This document shows positions 47,811-59,553 of a stretch of 64,000 bases of DNA, piece by piece. Under the pieces are notes generated by a model. The model was given only the letters and a program-made list of their open reading frames with translations. It made no database searches and was not told where the DNA came from. Within the stretch, counting starts at the first letter, position 1. Each line of letters begins with the position of its first letter. The DNA comes from Trissonchulus latispiculum (Eukaryota > Nematoda > Enoplea > Enoplida > Ironidae), in NCBI GenBank assembly GCA_030248195.1, contig JASAND010030469.1, forward strand, positions 1 through 64,000, written 5' to 3'. Position numbers and translations under genes: made by a program.

Positions 47811-50800
47811 TTGATACCCAGAGTCAGTCGTGATAGACTGTTGCGGAATTTGGAATCCTGATCTACCCACTTCATTACAAATGGTTCATACATATAATAA
47901 CAGCTCCAACCTTAAACTTTGTGGGACGACTCAATTAAACACAAGTTGTATTCTTTGCCTTTTTCGCTCTTGTGAACTTCAATTTATAAGTTTGTTCCCT
48001 ACGTTCAAAAGTTTGGACTACAATCACTTAGAAGCGAACTTTGACCAAATTCTTATTAACGCATAATAGTTCAACTACATCAATACAATTGAATGTCCTA
48101 CAATTTTAGCAAAATGGTTTCGAGACCAGCTGGAAGGAATTCAAGGAATCTAACCAAAACCAAACAACTGAAGTTACCAAGACAGCAGACGTAGAGTAGT
48201 AGATCGGGTAGTTTCAGAATACGCTAAATTAGAGCTTCCAATTGCCAGGACTTAACCTCATAGAGGTTAATGCACGAAAAGGACGGAGGCTTACATCAGT
48301 TTCCGGAAAGCATCAAGTTTCCAAGTATTAAAGTTCAGTTATTAGGATTCACAATAATCAATTGGCTCCGAATATCGGAGCAACAAATATAAGTTATCTA
48401 CTAATTGTATCCTCTCCGTCTCTCTTCAGGTTCCGATAAATGACCACACGCCACAGGGTTCCCTGGCTGGTATCGGCAACCTGAATCAAATGGGTTAAAA
48501 CCATTAATTACATGATAAACGGTTTTAACCCTTGCAATTATCAAAGTATTAGAAATACCCTATCAAATGAAAGTAAATTTGTGGCTTCGTTCTACTGCTT
48601 GACAGTTGCAATTGGTTGCAGCAATTGCAATTTTAAGAAATTGGCAACGAGTATATAACTTTGAACTAAACTTCAGATGATTTTGTCCAAATTAAAGTTA
48701 AGTCAAGTAAAGTTAAACTTAGAGTAACATTAGAGCCGATCAATCTCTGCAGCTCGCTAATTAAAGTGGATTTTGGAATATATGCATATTGGCAATAAAT
48801 GGTGTCATTCACTTCTAAGCAAATCCACTGGTAAACTGTGAATGTATGTAGGTTGTATACTTGTAACCCTCGCTTACCAAATCGACTATTAAAACAGAAT
48901 GAAATAACTTAATTTGGCTAATTAATATTGGCTACACAGAATGATGATTTTCTACTAAATTAAAACAAAAATACTAAATTTCCACTAAAAACTAAACTTG
49001 CGTTTTTTTGCAATTTTGCTGCACGTTTATCTGTTCCGAAACACAATTCTGTAAAATTTATGCCAATTTTCCAATTCTTCACGAACATGGCTTCTTAACT
49101 TTAATCTCAGCCTACTAAGTAACTAACTTCACAATCCATTTCGACAATTTGACAGCTTGTCAATATATATCTCAAATAAGCTAGTCCAGCAAAAAGGCCG
49201 ACACTTTAGATAATTTAAATTTCAACTTCTATTGGTCGATCCAATCCAGACGAGGCTTCAATTTAATCTCTATAATCCGAGTTTTCAATAATTGCAACAA
49301 AAGCCGCTGTTTGGTCCGCAGTTTGAAGCAAATTAGCTTGTCTGGATATTGTTTCAAAAATAATAATTTTGTACGACAAAAGGGTTGCGTAGCAAAGTTG
49401 GCAACTTTAGTTTACGACTGTTAGATAAAGTTACATAAGCCAGTCAAAGTTGTACCGTTCTCAGAAAGGTGTAAAGGTGCAACTACAATTTTAAGTCATC
49501 AGTTTCAGGTTTCAGGTAACATGCTTTACCAAAATCCTAATTTAAAGTTTTAGACCTGGCCGGTGACTACAACAACGAATACGGTAAACTAAACCTTCCA
49601 GTCAACAACTTGCGTCAACTTTGGCACAGAGTCGCCAGGTGTCGGAAATACGATGTCAACAGCCTGCAATTAATGCTCATAAGTTTGTGGCACTATCAAT
49701 TTTAGAAATAGGAATTAATCTTATTGCTTACAATAAGCGAAGTTTAATGTGCTCAATTATGAGTAGAATATGAATAATCTGAGTTACTAAAGTTTCACCA
49801 TGGCACGAAAGATGAATCCTAACTTGGATCTATTTAAACATGGCTTTTAAAGTAGCTACTCTTACTAAAAACAAAACTTGCAGTACTGCAAGCTCATGCT
49901 TGCAAATAGCGCTCATTGGTTGCTCATTCTAACGAGCAAGTTTGTGTCATCTAATTTTACTTGCTAGGGTCATTTCAAATCATTACTGAGTGAAATATAC
50001 CAAATATTTTACTGGAAATGTAAGAAATTCCATTTCTGTGAAGTTGAATTCTGGAAGAAAAATACATAATGTTTAATTGGTGAGGCAAATTTAACCATAA
50101 TGTCAAGCTGCTCGGAATCTCACATCAAACGATTTGTTAGAAACATCAGTGAACCTTCTTTGATAACTATAAATTAGTTTTTTGTTAGTTTTGCTACATC
50201 AAAAATTAATGAAATCGCTGCGCTTTCCAAAATACCAGAGGGAATGTGTCTGTAACTTTTAACCGTACCTTAAATCAGCAACGAGTTTCCGATTCCGTTT
50301 CAGCCCCCGTCTGGGTTCCAGAAAGCAGCTTAAGAAAGATTTCATATGTAGCTTTCTTTAAAATTAGAGCTTCAGTTGCTTTGAATACATTACTTAATCG
50401 CAAACTTCGACAATTTTGCTTTGCCTCCAAATAATTGCTACGACTAAGTTGTGCTGTATTTAAGTTGCGAACTGTAGTTCATGGTTAATTTTATCTTTAA
50501 CCATACGTTTCATTCGAAGCCACCCATCATGCTGCAACTAATACTTTTCAGAGGTGATCATAAACGGGCTGTCGTCTAAAACAGACCTTTTGACTATACA
50601 CCACTAATACTGGAAATAGCGCAACTACTGATGTCCTAAATTGTATCTGAAGCGAGAATTTATGCTTATCTTGATCTAAATTTATTAAATTTCACTAGAT
50701 CGGACCAGCTAGATCTTTGCGAAGTGCTGTTGTTTAGCTAGCGGTGTTTAAAACCTTTCTTGCCTTACTGGCCCCGCTCCTGTGATTTTAGTGTTGGGTC

Positions 50801-51374
50801 AAGAAAGGTAGCTTTTCTATGAAACTCCAAACGATCTGGAATGAAAGATGAATATTGGTGAAGCGAACAGTTTTGTTTTAACATCCAAATTTTAGTTTCA
50901 TTTCGGTTGCAATTATAGTCTTTCAGTTACATTGCAGTTGACGATCCAAAACAGTTTCAGCTTTAGTTCATTTAAAAAATGTAGTATCTAGCCGTCGGAT
51001 TCAGTATAAAGTATCATTTGATGTATAACTCAGTCTCCTCCAGCAGAATATTAGCGAAATAGCAGTTCAACCTTGAAACCGGCCCAACTAAAGATGCCTA
51101 CACCTGAAAGCTGGCAAAGCTGCTTAACCGCCACAATAAATTGGGAGAATTTAAGGAATCTACGTATGGGATCAAAACTAAGAGAACAACTAAGAGAACA
51201 GAGAACAACGAGACGAGGCACACAAACCAAAGGGCTGCCCATAGCCCGCAGACCGAGGTCGTGGGAAGGGGAGGAGAGGGGTCCCAGTACTAACTTTAAG
51301 GGGGGCCCGTACTACTTCTTTACGGGGGGGTGGGGCCCTGGTTTATTGCACAACCCCAAAAATAAAAAACGTTT
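47811..51374. other. Sequence between elements L and the tandem duplication
   Basis: No gene is recognised. Exact hairpins continue: TTAACCTC-ATA-GAGGTTAA (48252-48270), GCTCCGA-ATA-TCGGAGC (48365-48381), an 11-bp stem at 48492-48531 and CTTGCAGTACTGCAAG near 49878. Sequence at about 48480-48510 repeats the ACCTGAATCAAATGGGTTAAAA block of element R, so a fragment of the family lies here. A 122-codon frame at 51073-51441 has Arg-rich and Gly-rich parts, but I cannot assign it and it may be chance. Confidence 0.5.
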
Positions 51375-52462
51375 AGAGCAAAACATCAACAAGCGCTTAA
51401 AGCCAGATATCATCCACGGCGTAAGAGCGTGTATAACCTAGCGTGTACCTGAGAAACTCAATAACTTAACTCCATAACCTGAGGTACACACAGTGCTGTA
51501 AACCACAGCATGGAATTTATATCCGACGATGGGACATGCACCAGTAGAATTGAAGGGTTATTTGGTAATCTACGACAAAGGATTGGAAAAATGCATGGGG
51601 ATAAAAACAACCCGATATCCATCATTATTGGATTGTACAATTGTGCAATACATAAGTGCAATTATCGACAAAATCTACAAGGACAATGATGCAAGCATAT
51701 TAGAGTCGCTGCTACAACATATTACGGCTTACCAGAAGAAATTAAATTAAACAAAACCTGCAACTGTAGTTTTACTGTTGTTTAAAGCAAAGAACAAAAT
51801 TCACTGAACCTATGAACAAACAGGAAGTCCTTTCATTCAACAAGTACTGTTAAAGCATTTTTGCTACACTGTCTTTTGTTTTGTATTAACACAAAAATAA
51901 ACATTATTTTCGGAATGTAGAGCAAAACATCAACAAGCGCTTAAAGCCAGATATCATCCACGGCGTAAGAGCGTGTATAACCTAGCGTGTACCTGAGAAA
52001 CTCAATAACTTAACTCCATAACCTGAGGTACACACAGTGCTGTAAACCACAGCATGGAATTTATATCCGACGATGGGACATGCACCAGTAGAATTGAAGG
52101 GTTATTTGGTAATCTACGACAAAGGATTGGAAAAATGCATGGGGATAAAAACAACCCGATATCCATCATTATTGGATTGTACAATTGTGCAATACATAAG
52201 TGCAATTATCGACAAAATCTACAAGGACAATGATGCAAGCATATTAGAGTCGCTGCTACAACATATTACGGCTTACCAGAAGAAATTAAATTAAACAAAA
52301 CCTGCAACTGTAGTTTTACTGTTGTTTAAAGCAAAGAACAAAATTCACTGAACCTATGAACAAACAGGAAGTCCTTTCATTCAACAAGTACTGTTAAAGC
52401 ATTTTTGCTACACTGTCTTTTGTTTTGTATTAACACAAAAATAAACATTATTTTCGGAATGT
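51375..52462. repeat. 544-bp exact tandem duplication
   Basis: 51375-51918 and 51919-52462 appear identical over the 544-bp unit. The unit holds a 73-codon plus-strand frame (51529-51750, repeated at 52073-52294) ending in TAA and followed by AATAAA, and at its right side the zinc-finger end of the PrimPol pseudogene on the minus strand. The lack of divergence means a very recent duplication, or an assembly artefact. Confidence 0.9.
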
Positions 52463-53594
52463 TCTCTTTGGGCCACTGGGCAATATTGAAAATTGCTAAA
52501 CTTCACAATGCAGGTATCGTTGTATTGCTTCACGACTTGCATCTCATGATCGGCAGGCACACTGAACTTGAAACGGACATTATTCTCCAAAAAAGCTATC
52601 AAAAGGAAAAACAGAAGGCGCGCGTTTCCCTTTCTTGAGTGGAAGAGAACCCCCACATCACATCCGGCTAAATCACAGAAAAAAAACAGCCGCAACAGCA
52701 AATTTTACTTTTATCAAAGCAGAAACAACTGAACAAACATTGTCGTATACTGCTAAATTCTCAAAATCAGACCAAGTCCAATGTTGTACTACCAGACCCT
52801 GTAGAAAAACTTTCCGCTCTATGTTCCAGGGAAAGTCGTTACTACAGGGCCGTTGAAAGGGAAAATAGAAAACAGCTTCCCCATCAAAGAAACGATAAGG
52901 CCAAAAAGCACAGGTGCCACCAAACTTAGAAGAAAACGGAACACGGAAATTCTAATTTTTGGAGTACACATTGCCATCCAATGCCTCCAAAATTTGAAGA
53001 AGTTTAGGGTGAGCACCCAAAAAACGCAAGTCATCGGCTGTGTAGCTTTTAAGTCGGCTGACCAGATAACGGCAACCTTGCATTGACACAGGAACATCCG
53101 GAAAAATGAAATCTCTGCTAACTTTGCCAGATTTAGATGAGTCCAATTCCCACGCAAAAGCCACAAAATCAGTGATTAAGGAGCTGATCGATCACCATTT
53201 CCAAACACACCAACGAATAAAAAGACTTGAATGCTTGATCCCACACGTTCGACGGGCCAGAAAAGGCTAGGTCAGTGTCAAAAAACACGCAAACAGAAGA
53301 GTTTTCTGGAATAATTTCATAAAAATGACGGTCACTTCTGGGAAAGCGACACTGCAAATCAAATAGGACAGTAGCGGTTCCCACCAGGAAAAAACGAGGT
53401 CCTCTGCTGAATTCATACGAAAAAATGCGGGCAGGATCACCAAATCTCTTTCGCTCGCCAACGTTTGCCAAGGCATCAATCTGGCGATTAAAGCAAGAAA
53501 TGTTCTTACCGACGTTGCAAACAAAATTTTCAAGCTGACTTCGAGAAAGCGAAGACATGACAAGTACGCAGGATGCAATCCACTTTGTTAACAA
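52381..53594 (-). pseudogene. PrimPol-like primase-polymerase pseudogene
   Basis: Pieces in more than one minus-strand frame line up in the order of a PrimPol (CCDC111) protein. At 53169-53594 are FSYEFSRGPRFFLV, RHFYEIIPEN and motif I FFDTD. After a one-base frameshift come ELDSSKSGKVSRDFIF, where motif II SxH has Asp for His, and motif III LDGNVYSKN followed by TAG, then NFR and SSK. At 52408-52701 the UL52-type zinc finger begins (YCPVAQREHSENNVYF), and QKCFNSTC follows beyond another TAG. The spacing Cys-x6-His and Cys-x4-Cys fits PrimPol. PrimPol reprimes DNA synthesis past lesions. Loss of the His, stops and frameshifts show it is dead. Lack of introns suggests a retrocopy of the host gene or a gene carried by a mobile or viral element. 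Confidence 0.8.
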
Positions 53595-53599
53595 AAATC

Positions 53600-53815
53600 A
53601 AAAAGCAACTTAACCAGTCTGACCAACTTAACCAGTCTGGCCAACCCAACCAGCCTAACCAGCCTGACCAAATTAACAGCCTAACCAACTTAACCAGCCT
53701 AACCAGCCAGGCCAACTTAACCAGCCTAACCAGCCAGGCCAACTTAACCAGCCGAACCAGCCTGGCCAACCTAACCAGCCAAACCAGCCTGGCCAACATA
53801 ACCAGCTAAACCGGC
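53600..53815. repeat. Minisatellite of AACCAGCC(T/A)GGCC units
   Basis: About 20 units of 9-13 bp built from AACCAGCC, TGGCC and AACTT in varying order. The Leu/Trp-rich and Asn/Gln-rich frames across it are repeat artefacts. It directly abuts the N-terminal side of the PrimPol pseudogene. Confidence 0.9.
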
Positions 53816-55788
53816 CAGAAGCCCACTCACACCAAACAGAATTACGAAAATATCCACCTACGACCACCACAAACAGACTACCCAGCCGCGAAAAATATAC
53901 AAGCAAAACAAGGTGTAGGCATCTTCAGTTGGGCCTTGAAACCTTCAAGTTTTGAGAAAAAGACTGACTTAGTTTCACTCCGAGCTACAGGTTACAGGTT
54001 ATCCACAGTAGTTTAAGTTTCAGTTACGGTGTCTGAGACCAAAACTTGCAGTAACTGAAGCTTTGTTTCAGTTAAAGTTTCAGTGACTAGACAACACTAA
54101 ATCATTAATTATACTACTCCGTTTCAACAACATTGCGATTTTAGCGCTCACTGCTTCTCGACATTAATTCAATGCGAATAGCCAGACTATAATGCTTGTT
54201 GGGTTTCAAAGATGCGATTTTGTTTTGGAATGCAAAGACGGCGCTGAATGGCAATTTGTCTGAGCGCGAATGTTTGGCGTGTTTGACATTTTGTCACTAT
54301 TTCACTTCCTCTGACAGTTGGAACTTTAGGCTTCGATTTGCAGCAGAAATTAGATAATTACCAGCTGTCAGCTACAAATTTGGTATAGAACAGCTATGCA
54401 GAATCATTGGCATCCAAGAGCTGGCAACGGAGACTTTTTCTTAGACTTGCAGCATTCCTGTCGATTCATCTGCAGTTTGGCTACGAAAAATGATGTTATT
54501 TTCTGAATTTAAGAACTGGAAGAATATAGTGCAAACACTGTTTCGGATCTCTAAAGATAGCTTCGTAAGAATTACATACAAAAATGTAGGACTTTTGTAT
54601 GTAAGGTATTTACTTTGTAACCATTCTCTGTAGTTGTACTCAAGGCAAGCAAGGCTAAGTTTTATTGAACTTTGGTAATTAGATGCCACCGATCGTCTTC
54701 GATCGTAGTATGGCACTGATAAAAACGGCCATTTTATACAATCAAGCTCGGTAATAAAACAAATGAAATAAGCGTTAACTCCTTGCTAGTGCTGAGTGAC
54801 AATTTAACAATTTGCATTAGTGTTCAACTATTGCAGTATTTTCAAATGCTTAATCTCAAAGCAAATAAGGTTTAATAACCGATTGGTTATTTGGATAAGT
54901 AATTAGTAGGTTATTGGCTTTGACTTTGACTCTCAATTCTGAAGCGAAAATGTCTGCCTTAATTATTACTAATTGAATACCAAGTGTTACTAAAACTTTC
55001 GAGTTAATTAGAGTATCTAATCAAAACTAAACTTTCTGACTGCGCACTTCCGCAAATGCTGGCGATAGAATTTGTAATCCAGACTTTTACACTTTTTAAA
55101 TTATTTGTTTGAAGCCACAAATTCACAATTAATATAACTTGAATTAATATTGAGCATAGGTTTAATTCTGCAGCGCCTTCCTGGAAATAAGGCCAACGGC
55201 TCTAGCCACTGGCTGTGGGGGATAAAGTAATCTCTTAAATTTTTAACCAATGATGCAAACACTAAAGAAAGCGGTCCCACTCAAGTTCCAGATCTTTATA
55301 GAAAAATAAAAGGGAAAATTTTGGGCACAAAGCCCCTAGTACGGAAATTAAGACCAATTCGGCCGTGACAAAGTCTTTAAAATAAACCCCGAAGGCCGGA
55401 TGAAGTAGAAAATTAGGCCAAAAGGGGCCTCCTGAAATTCCTAGAAAATGCGTGCCTAATGTGCGAATTTGGCCGAGCATAATGCGCTCATATGGCCCTC
55501 AATGTGCTGTGTTTGCTGTGTTGCTCAAGCATCCCCTCTGACCTGTGCGGTGGTCAGAGGAGGTCCCTAACTCGCGTCCTAACAAGGGAAAAGTGTACTT
55601 TTATTCCCGGCCAAAACGCTGGCACAACGGGAAGTACACTCACGTTGGGGGGAGAAAACGCGGCCTCTCTCGGCCGAACCTCAAGCAAACACTGAAGACT
55701 CTTAAAATTTTGAAAACTGCAGACAGGGTGATTAATTGGTCCAGGTGGAAGGGAAGCAAAAGCTTCGGAAATTTTGCGAGATAATAAA

Positions 55789-55924
55789 TTCTATATACAT
55801 TTTTAATCGGCATGCGAAAATCAAACAGAGGATGCCAATATAATTTTATCCCAAATTTCTATATACATTTCTAATCGGCATGCGAAAATCAAATAGAGGG
55901 TGCCAATATAATTTGATCCCAAAT
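55789..55924. repeat. 68-bp tandem duplication
   Basis: Two copies starting TTCTATATACATTT and sharing AATCGGCATGCGAAAATCAA, with about five differences. Confidence 0.85.
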
Positions 55925-56101
55925 TTCCTTCAAGTGGTTGATAGGTTCACTAACATTTTACTGATGATTAACCAATAATTTTCACTTTTATCAAAGCCAA
56001 ACAGAATTATTTTACGTCAAGTTATTTTTCTGAAAATTCAAATAATTCCCCCGTTTTCATCGTTTGTGGATCACTGCTCCTTTAAAGACACAAAAATTAA
56101 G

Positions 56102-56266
56102 CCAACTGTTGCAATAAATATTGGGAAGGCTTTCTTTGAATGCTTTTAGGGAAGCAAAGCGAAAGAAAAATTGTAGAGCCAACTGTTGCAATAAATATTG
56201 GGGAAGGCTTTCTTTGGCTTTCTTTGAATGCTCTTAGGGAAACAGAGCGAAAGAAAAATTGTAGCA
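56102..56266. repeat. Tandem duplication, about 77-bp unit
   Basis: CCAACTGTTGCAATAAATAT and the following GGCTTTCTTTGAATGC segment occur twice. The second copy has an extra GGCTTTCTTT. Confidence 0.8.
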
Positions 56267-56526
56267 ATTGTTGCAATTAATAAGTTTAAATGACTCTTCG
56301 GCACGCCTTTGAGGAGACAGACAGGCCAGTGCATAATGAAGAATTGTCGCATCTCAGGAATAAACTTGACAGCCATTCCCATAAAGCATCTGTAATGAAC
56401 TGAGTTGGATTAAATGAGAAATTGGCTTGATTTGATTCGATTTCAAGAAATGGGGTCGTATTAGGCTGATAGATTCAATTACACGGAAGGTCAGCGCGCT
56501 CGCCTGATTGGACGAACTTAGGTACC

Positions 56527-56563
56527 AGATTCCCGAAAGGTAGTTTGCCAAAATCGGGAATCT
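56527..56563 (-). other. Terminal stem-loop of element R
   Basis: AGATTCCCGA and TCGGGAATCT form a perfect 10-bp stem. The matching hairpins in L use other bases (GGATTCCTGA with TCAGGAA at 41353-41390, and TCTTTGG with CCGAAGA at the right end of L). Confidence 0.65.
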
Positions 56564-56620
56564 CTACAGCCAACCTGTTAGGGGTGTAGTCGTGAGTTCG
56601 TTTAGGTAGGGGTCGTTAGG

Positions 56621-56757
56621 TAGATCGCAGCAGGATTCAATCCAACAATGTGATCGCAACAGGATCGTTTTCAGCAGCAAGATCGCAACAGGATCCGATT
56701 CAGCAGCAAGATCTCAACAGGATCTGGTTCAGCAAGGAGATCGCAGCAGGATCTGAC
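56621..56757. repeat. Five tandem GATC-stem hairpins, period about 30 bp
   Basis: AGATC-GCAGCAG-GATCT and variants start near 56621, 56651, 56680, 56709 and 56738. Each has a 7-nt loop (GCARCAG or TCAACAG) closed by a 4-5 bp stem. The units are separated by CAGCAGCAA-like spacers. Confidence 0.8.
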
Positions 56758-58057
56758 GCAGCAAGGCTGTTCCTAACTAAGTCTGGATGAGTACACAATG
56801 ATTTATTAACCAACAACAGGTTTCGATATGCTTTAAGGACAGTAACAGTAATGATAGTAAGATTATCAAACAGGGTCACTGGACAACCAATATTCACTAC
56901 AATTATTAACAATATATAATCAAGGTACAAGGTACCAGGGTTGCCAACTCTTTCGATAGGTTAATACTTTAAATTGACCGATAATAGGGGAAGATTAGTT
57001 ACTAGTATTTCGACTACTGATTCTTTCTTCCTTCCTCCTTCCTTGTAATTACTAACAGGGCTTACGCTTCACTCTAGCCTAACCTTGGGTTCCTCTTCTT
57101 CAGGTATTGGTTACAGGGTACTGTCAGGTACAATGCGTACTTGTGAGTTGTGTGTGATAAGTTAACTTTCTTATCCGTCTAATCACAAAATCGACTAATC
57201 AACAGTTAACTGATGATTAATTAAAGTTAAAGATATAACACTTCTGTTCCGGGAATGGGTGAGCGGGCTTAGATCTGGTATTAAAGACTCTCAAGGAATC
57301 CCACAGATCTAAGGCGGCTATCGGACGGTGGAGAGTACAAACACAGGGGTCGGTCTAGGCGGGGAGTTACCAGGAGATGCCCGAATTATAATTAATATAA
57401 ATTAAGATGATAGTTTAATAGATTCTCTTCTTTAGATCAGCTATATCTTCTCTTCGGCAGGCCTTAAGCCAGAGACGGTACGGAGGCAGAGGCCTCCAGG
57501 GAAAAGGTGACGAAAATAATAATCTGAGACATTTTAAGTGAACTTTTAGAGAACTTCAATAGTCAATTGAGAACAGCGCTCAGGTTTAAATTCTCTGAAT
57601 AGGTGCACAACTGTAGGTCAACCCGAGAATTGATTTAGGTTCGTGTCAGGGATGTCTCTGCCTTAAACTCTCTATCAATAAGTTCCGGTCTCCAATGTAC
57701 CTTCTGAATTCTCTGAACTGGTTCCAAATCAATAAAGCAACTGGGCCACGAATATCCGATCAAAATCCTCTGAACTAAATCTACTGATAATCAATGATAC
57801 CAACTTCAGACCAATACTTCGCAGTGATAACAGGATCAGGCTCAGACCGATATGAATCTTGGCAGGACTCGTCTGCGGTGAACCTGAATCAAATGGGTTA
57901 AAACCCATTAGAACAGGACACAGTGCGGGAAGCGAACCCAGCAACTATTACTCACTTCGCTTCGATCCCTAGATTTTTTGGTATATTTTGGGGTGTGTAC
58001 TGCTATTTTCCCATGTCACACCAGTGACACGAGAAGCAGTACACGGGGGATGGGGAC

Positions 58058-58065
58058 ATTTTATA
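58058..58065 (-). promoter_or_regulatory. TATA box, element R
   Basis: TATAAAAT on the minus strand lies about 115 bp downstream of the heat-shock element, as expected of an HSF-driven promoter reading toward 56478. The matching place in L has a weaker TTTATGC. Confidence 0.6.
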
Positions 58066-58177
58066 GCGACCGCTCTCGGCCGTGACTAAACGAACACTGG
58101 CTACAATTTGAAAATTGGGGAGCGAGCGACAGCTCGCTGACAGCCCGTAATAAAAGCGGCTTTCTTTAATTTTGGGG

Positions 58178-58205
58178 GAAACTTCTAGAAGTTTCTAGAA
58201 GCTTC
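58178..58205 (-). promoter_or_regulatory. Six-unit heat-shock element, R copy
   Basis: GAA and TTC units alternate at exact 5-bp spacing (starts 58178, 58183, 58188, 58193, 58198 and 58203). The linker bases partly differ from the L copy, yet all six core units are kept, which points to selection on HSF binding. Confidence 0.8.
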
Positions 58206-59553
58206 CCATGTTTTGCATGTAAGATCCGGGCTCTTTTCGGCCCGGAGACCAGGTGAGGGGTCAGATTAATGATATTGGGGAAATATTGCCCCCAACTGGT
58301 CCTCTTTTTGATGGATTTTGGGGTCGAAACTTGGGCGAATTTTATAAAAGTTTGGGTTTACACGTAAACGCAACCAAAGGGATAGTTGATAGAATACTGG
58401 CCCTAACTTGTCCAAAAATTGACAGAAATTTACAGAATTTTGACCAAGTTGGGCCTATGTAATACAAGAGGAATGTCAATACTTTAAATGAAACCGGAAA
58501 ATTAGTTTATTAATGTTGAAAATAATTTAATATTTCTTTGTTTTCGGCCCCTCACACCTGAGTCTTGCTTGGACTCTTGGCCGAGAACAAAGCGTGCCGG
58601 TCATTTGTCTTCGGCAACAATTGTTCCTTGCTACTGGAGACTCCCTTTTTCCAACAAGCCAGAGGAAGAAATCCTGAGCAAGGAGGAAAATAAAACCAGA
58701 AAAGATAAAAAAATATGCACACAGTTGTTTTTACCTAATTCCTAGCTAGCTGAAAATTACGTAATTACGTAGCTGAATTCTACGTACTTAATTACCTAGA
58801 GTTAATTTCTTTTCTTTTAGTTTAATTTGTATTTGAGGCAACTAGGCCCCCTTCGAACCAATGAGACGTAGAAAAGGTGTGTACTAACTCTCCTTTCGAG
58901 AGGCAATTCTCCTGCTGGACTAAAGGCCAGCCCAAAGTTCATGAGAGGATAGCCTTCCAGACAATATGACTGGACTTGACATAAAGGTTACGTAAGTCTT
59001 AGTTAAGTTACACCTTTTTTGAAATACTAAAATTACGAAGTGGCGACCATTTTATTAAAACATTTTTGACCATAACTTTATTAATTTTGGGAGTTGAGAA
59101 ATAAAATTTACATTTTTGGAATCAGCGTCGAATTGCCTTTCGATTAAGCCTATGTTATGTTTCCACATAAAATTTTGATTATTACGTAATAATTACCTAA
59201 TGAACACTAATTAACTCCAATTAACATTTTCTAACTCATATTAATACTAATTTAACCTAACTAATTCTTAAAAACGGGAAATTAAGGTTAATTAACGTTG
59301 GACATGACTACCTACGTCTAAATACGGCTACCTATACATTTGTAACTACGTTTTATTTGCCAACTAAGGCTACTACTGCATAATAACTACCGTATACCAA
59401 CAAACCATCTTCATATGATTAAATTTGACAATAAATTGCAATTGTTATTTGTTGCTAGAGGAGAATTACATGTCTTCTTTGAAGATATTTAGAACCTTTT
59501 CTTCTGGTTTTGGGTGGTCGGCAATAATGTATAAGTTGTCTAAGATTGGGTCC

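Larger units (their letters stand above)
53816..56477. other. Non-coding stretch left of element R
   Basis: I see no gene. It contains two short tandem duplications (55789-55924 and 56102-56266). Short frames near 55492-55784 have no recognised motif. Confidence 0.5.

Noticed and set aside
51529..52294. 73-codon plus-strand ORF, present twice
   Set aside because: It has a clean stop and AATAAA after it, and could be the end of a gene convergent with the PrimPol pseudogene, but the duplication copied it without an upstream start region and no family was recognised. Other frames are also open here, one weakly like the end of a DDE transposase; too weak to claim.
53530..53906. Trp/Leu-rich and Asn/Gln-rich ORFs of about 80-90 codons
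   Set aside because: They are translations of the AACCAGCC minisatellite and change with frame only.
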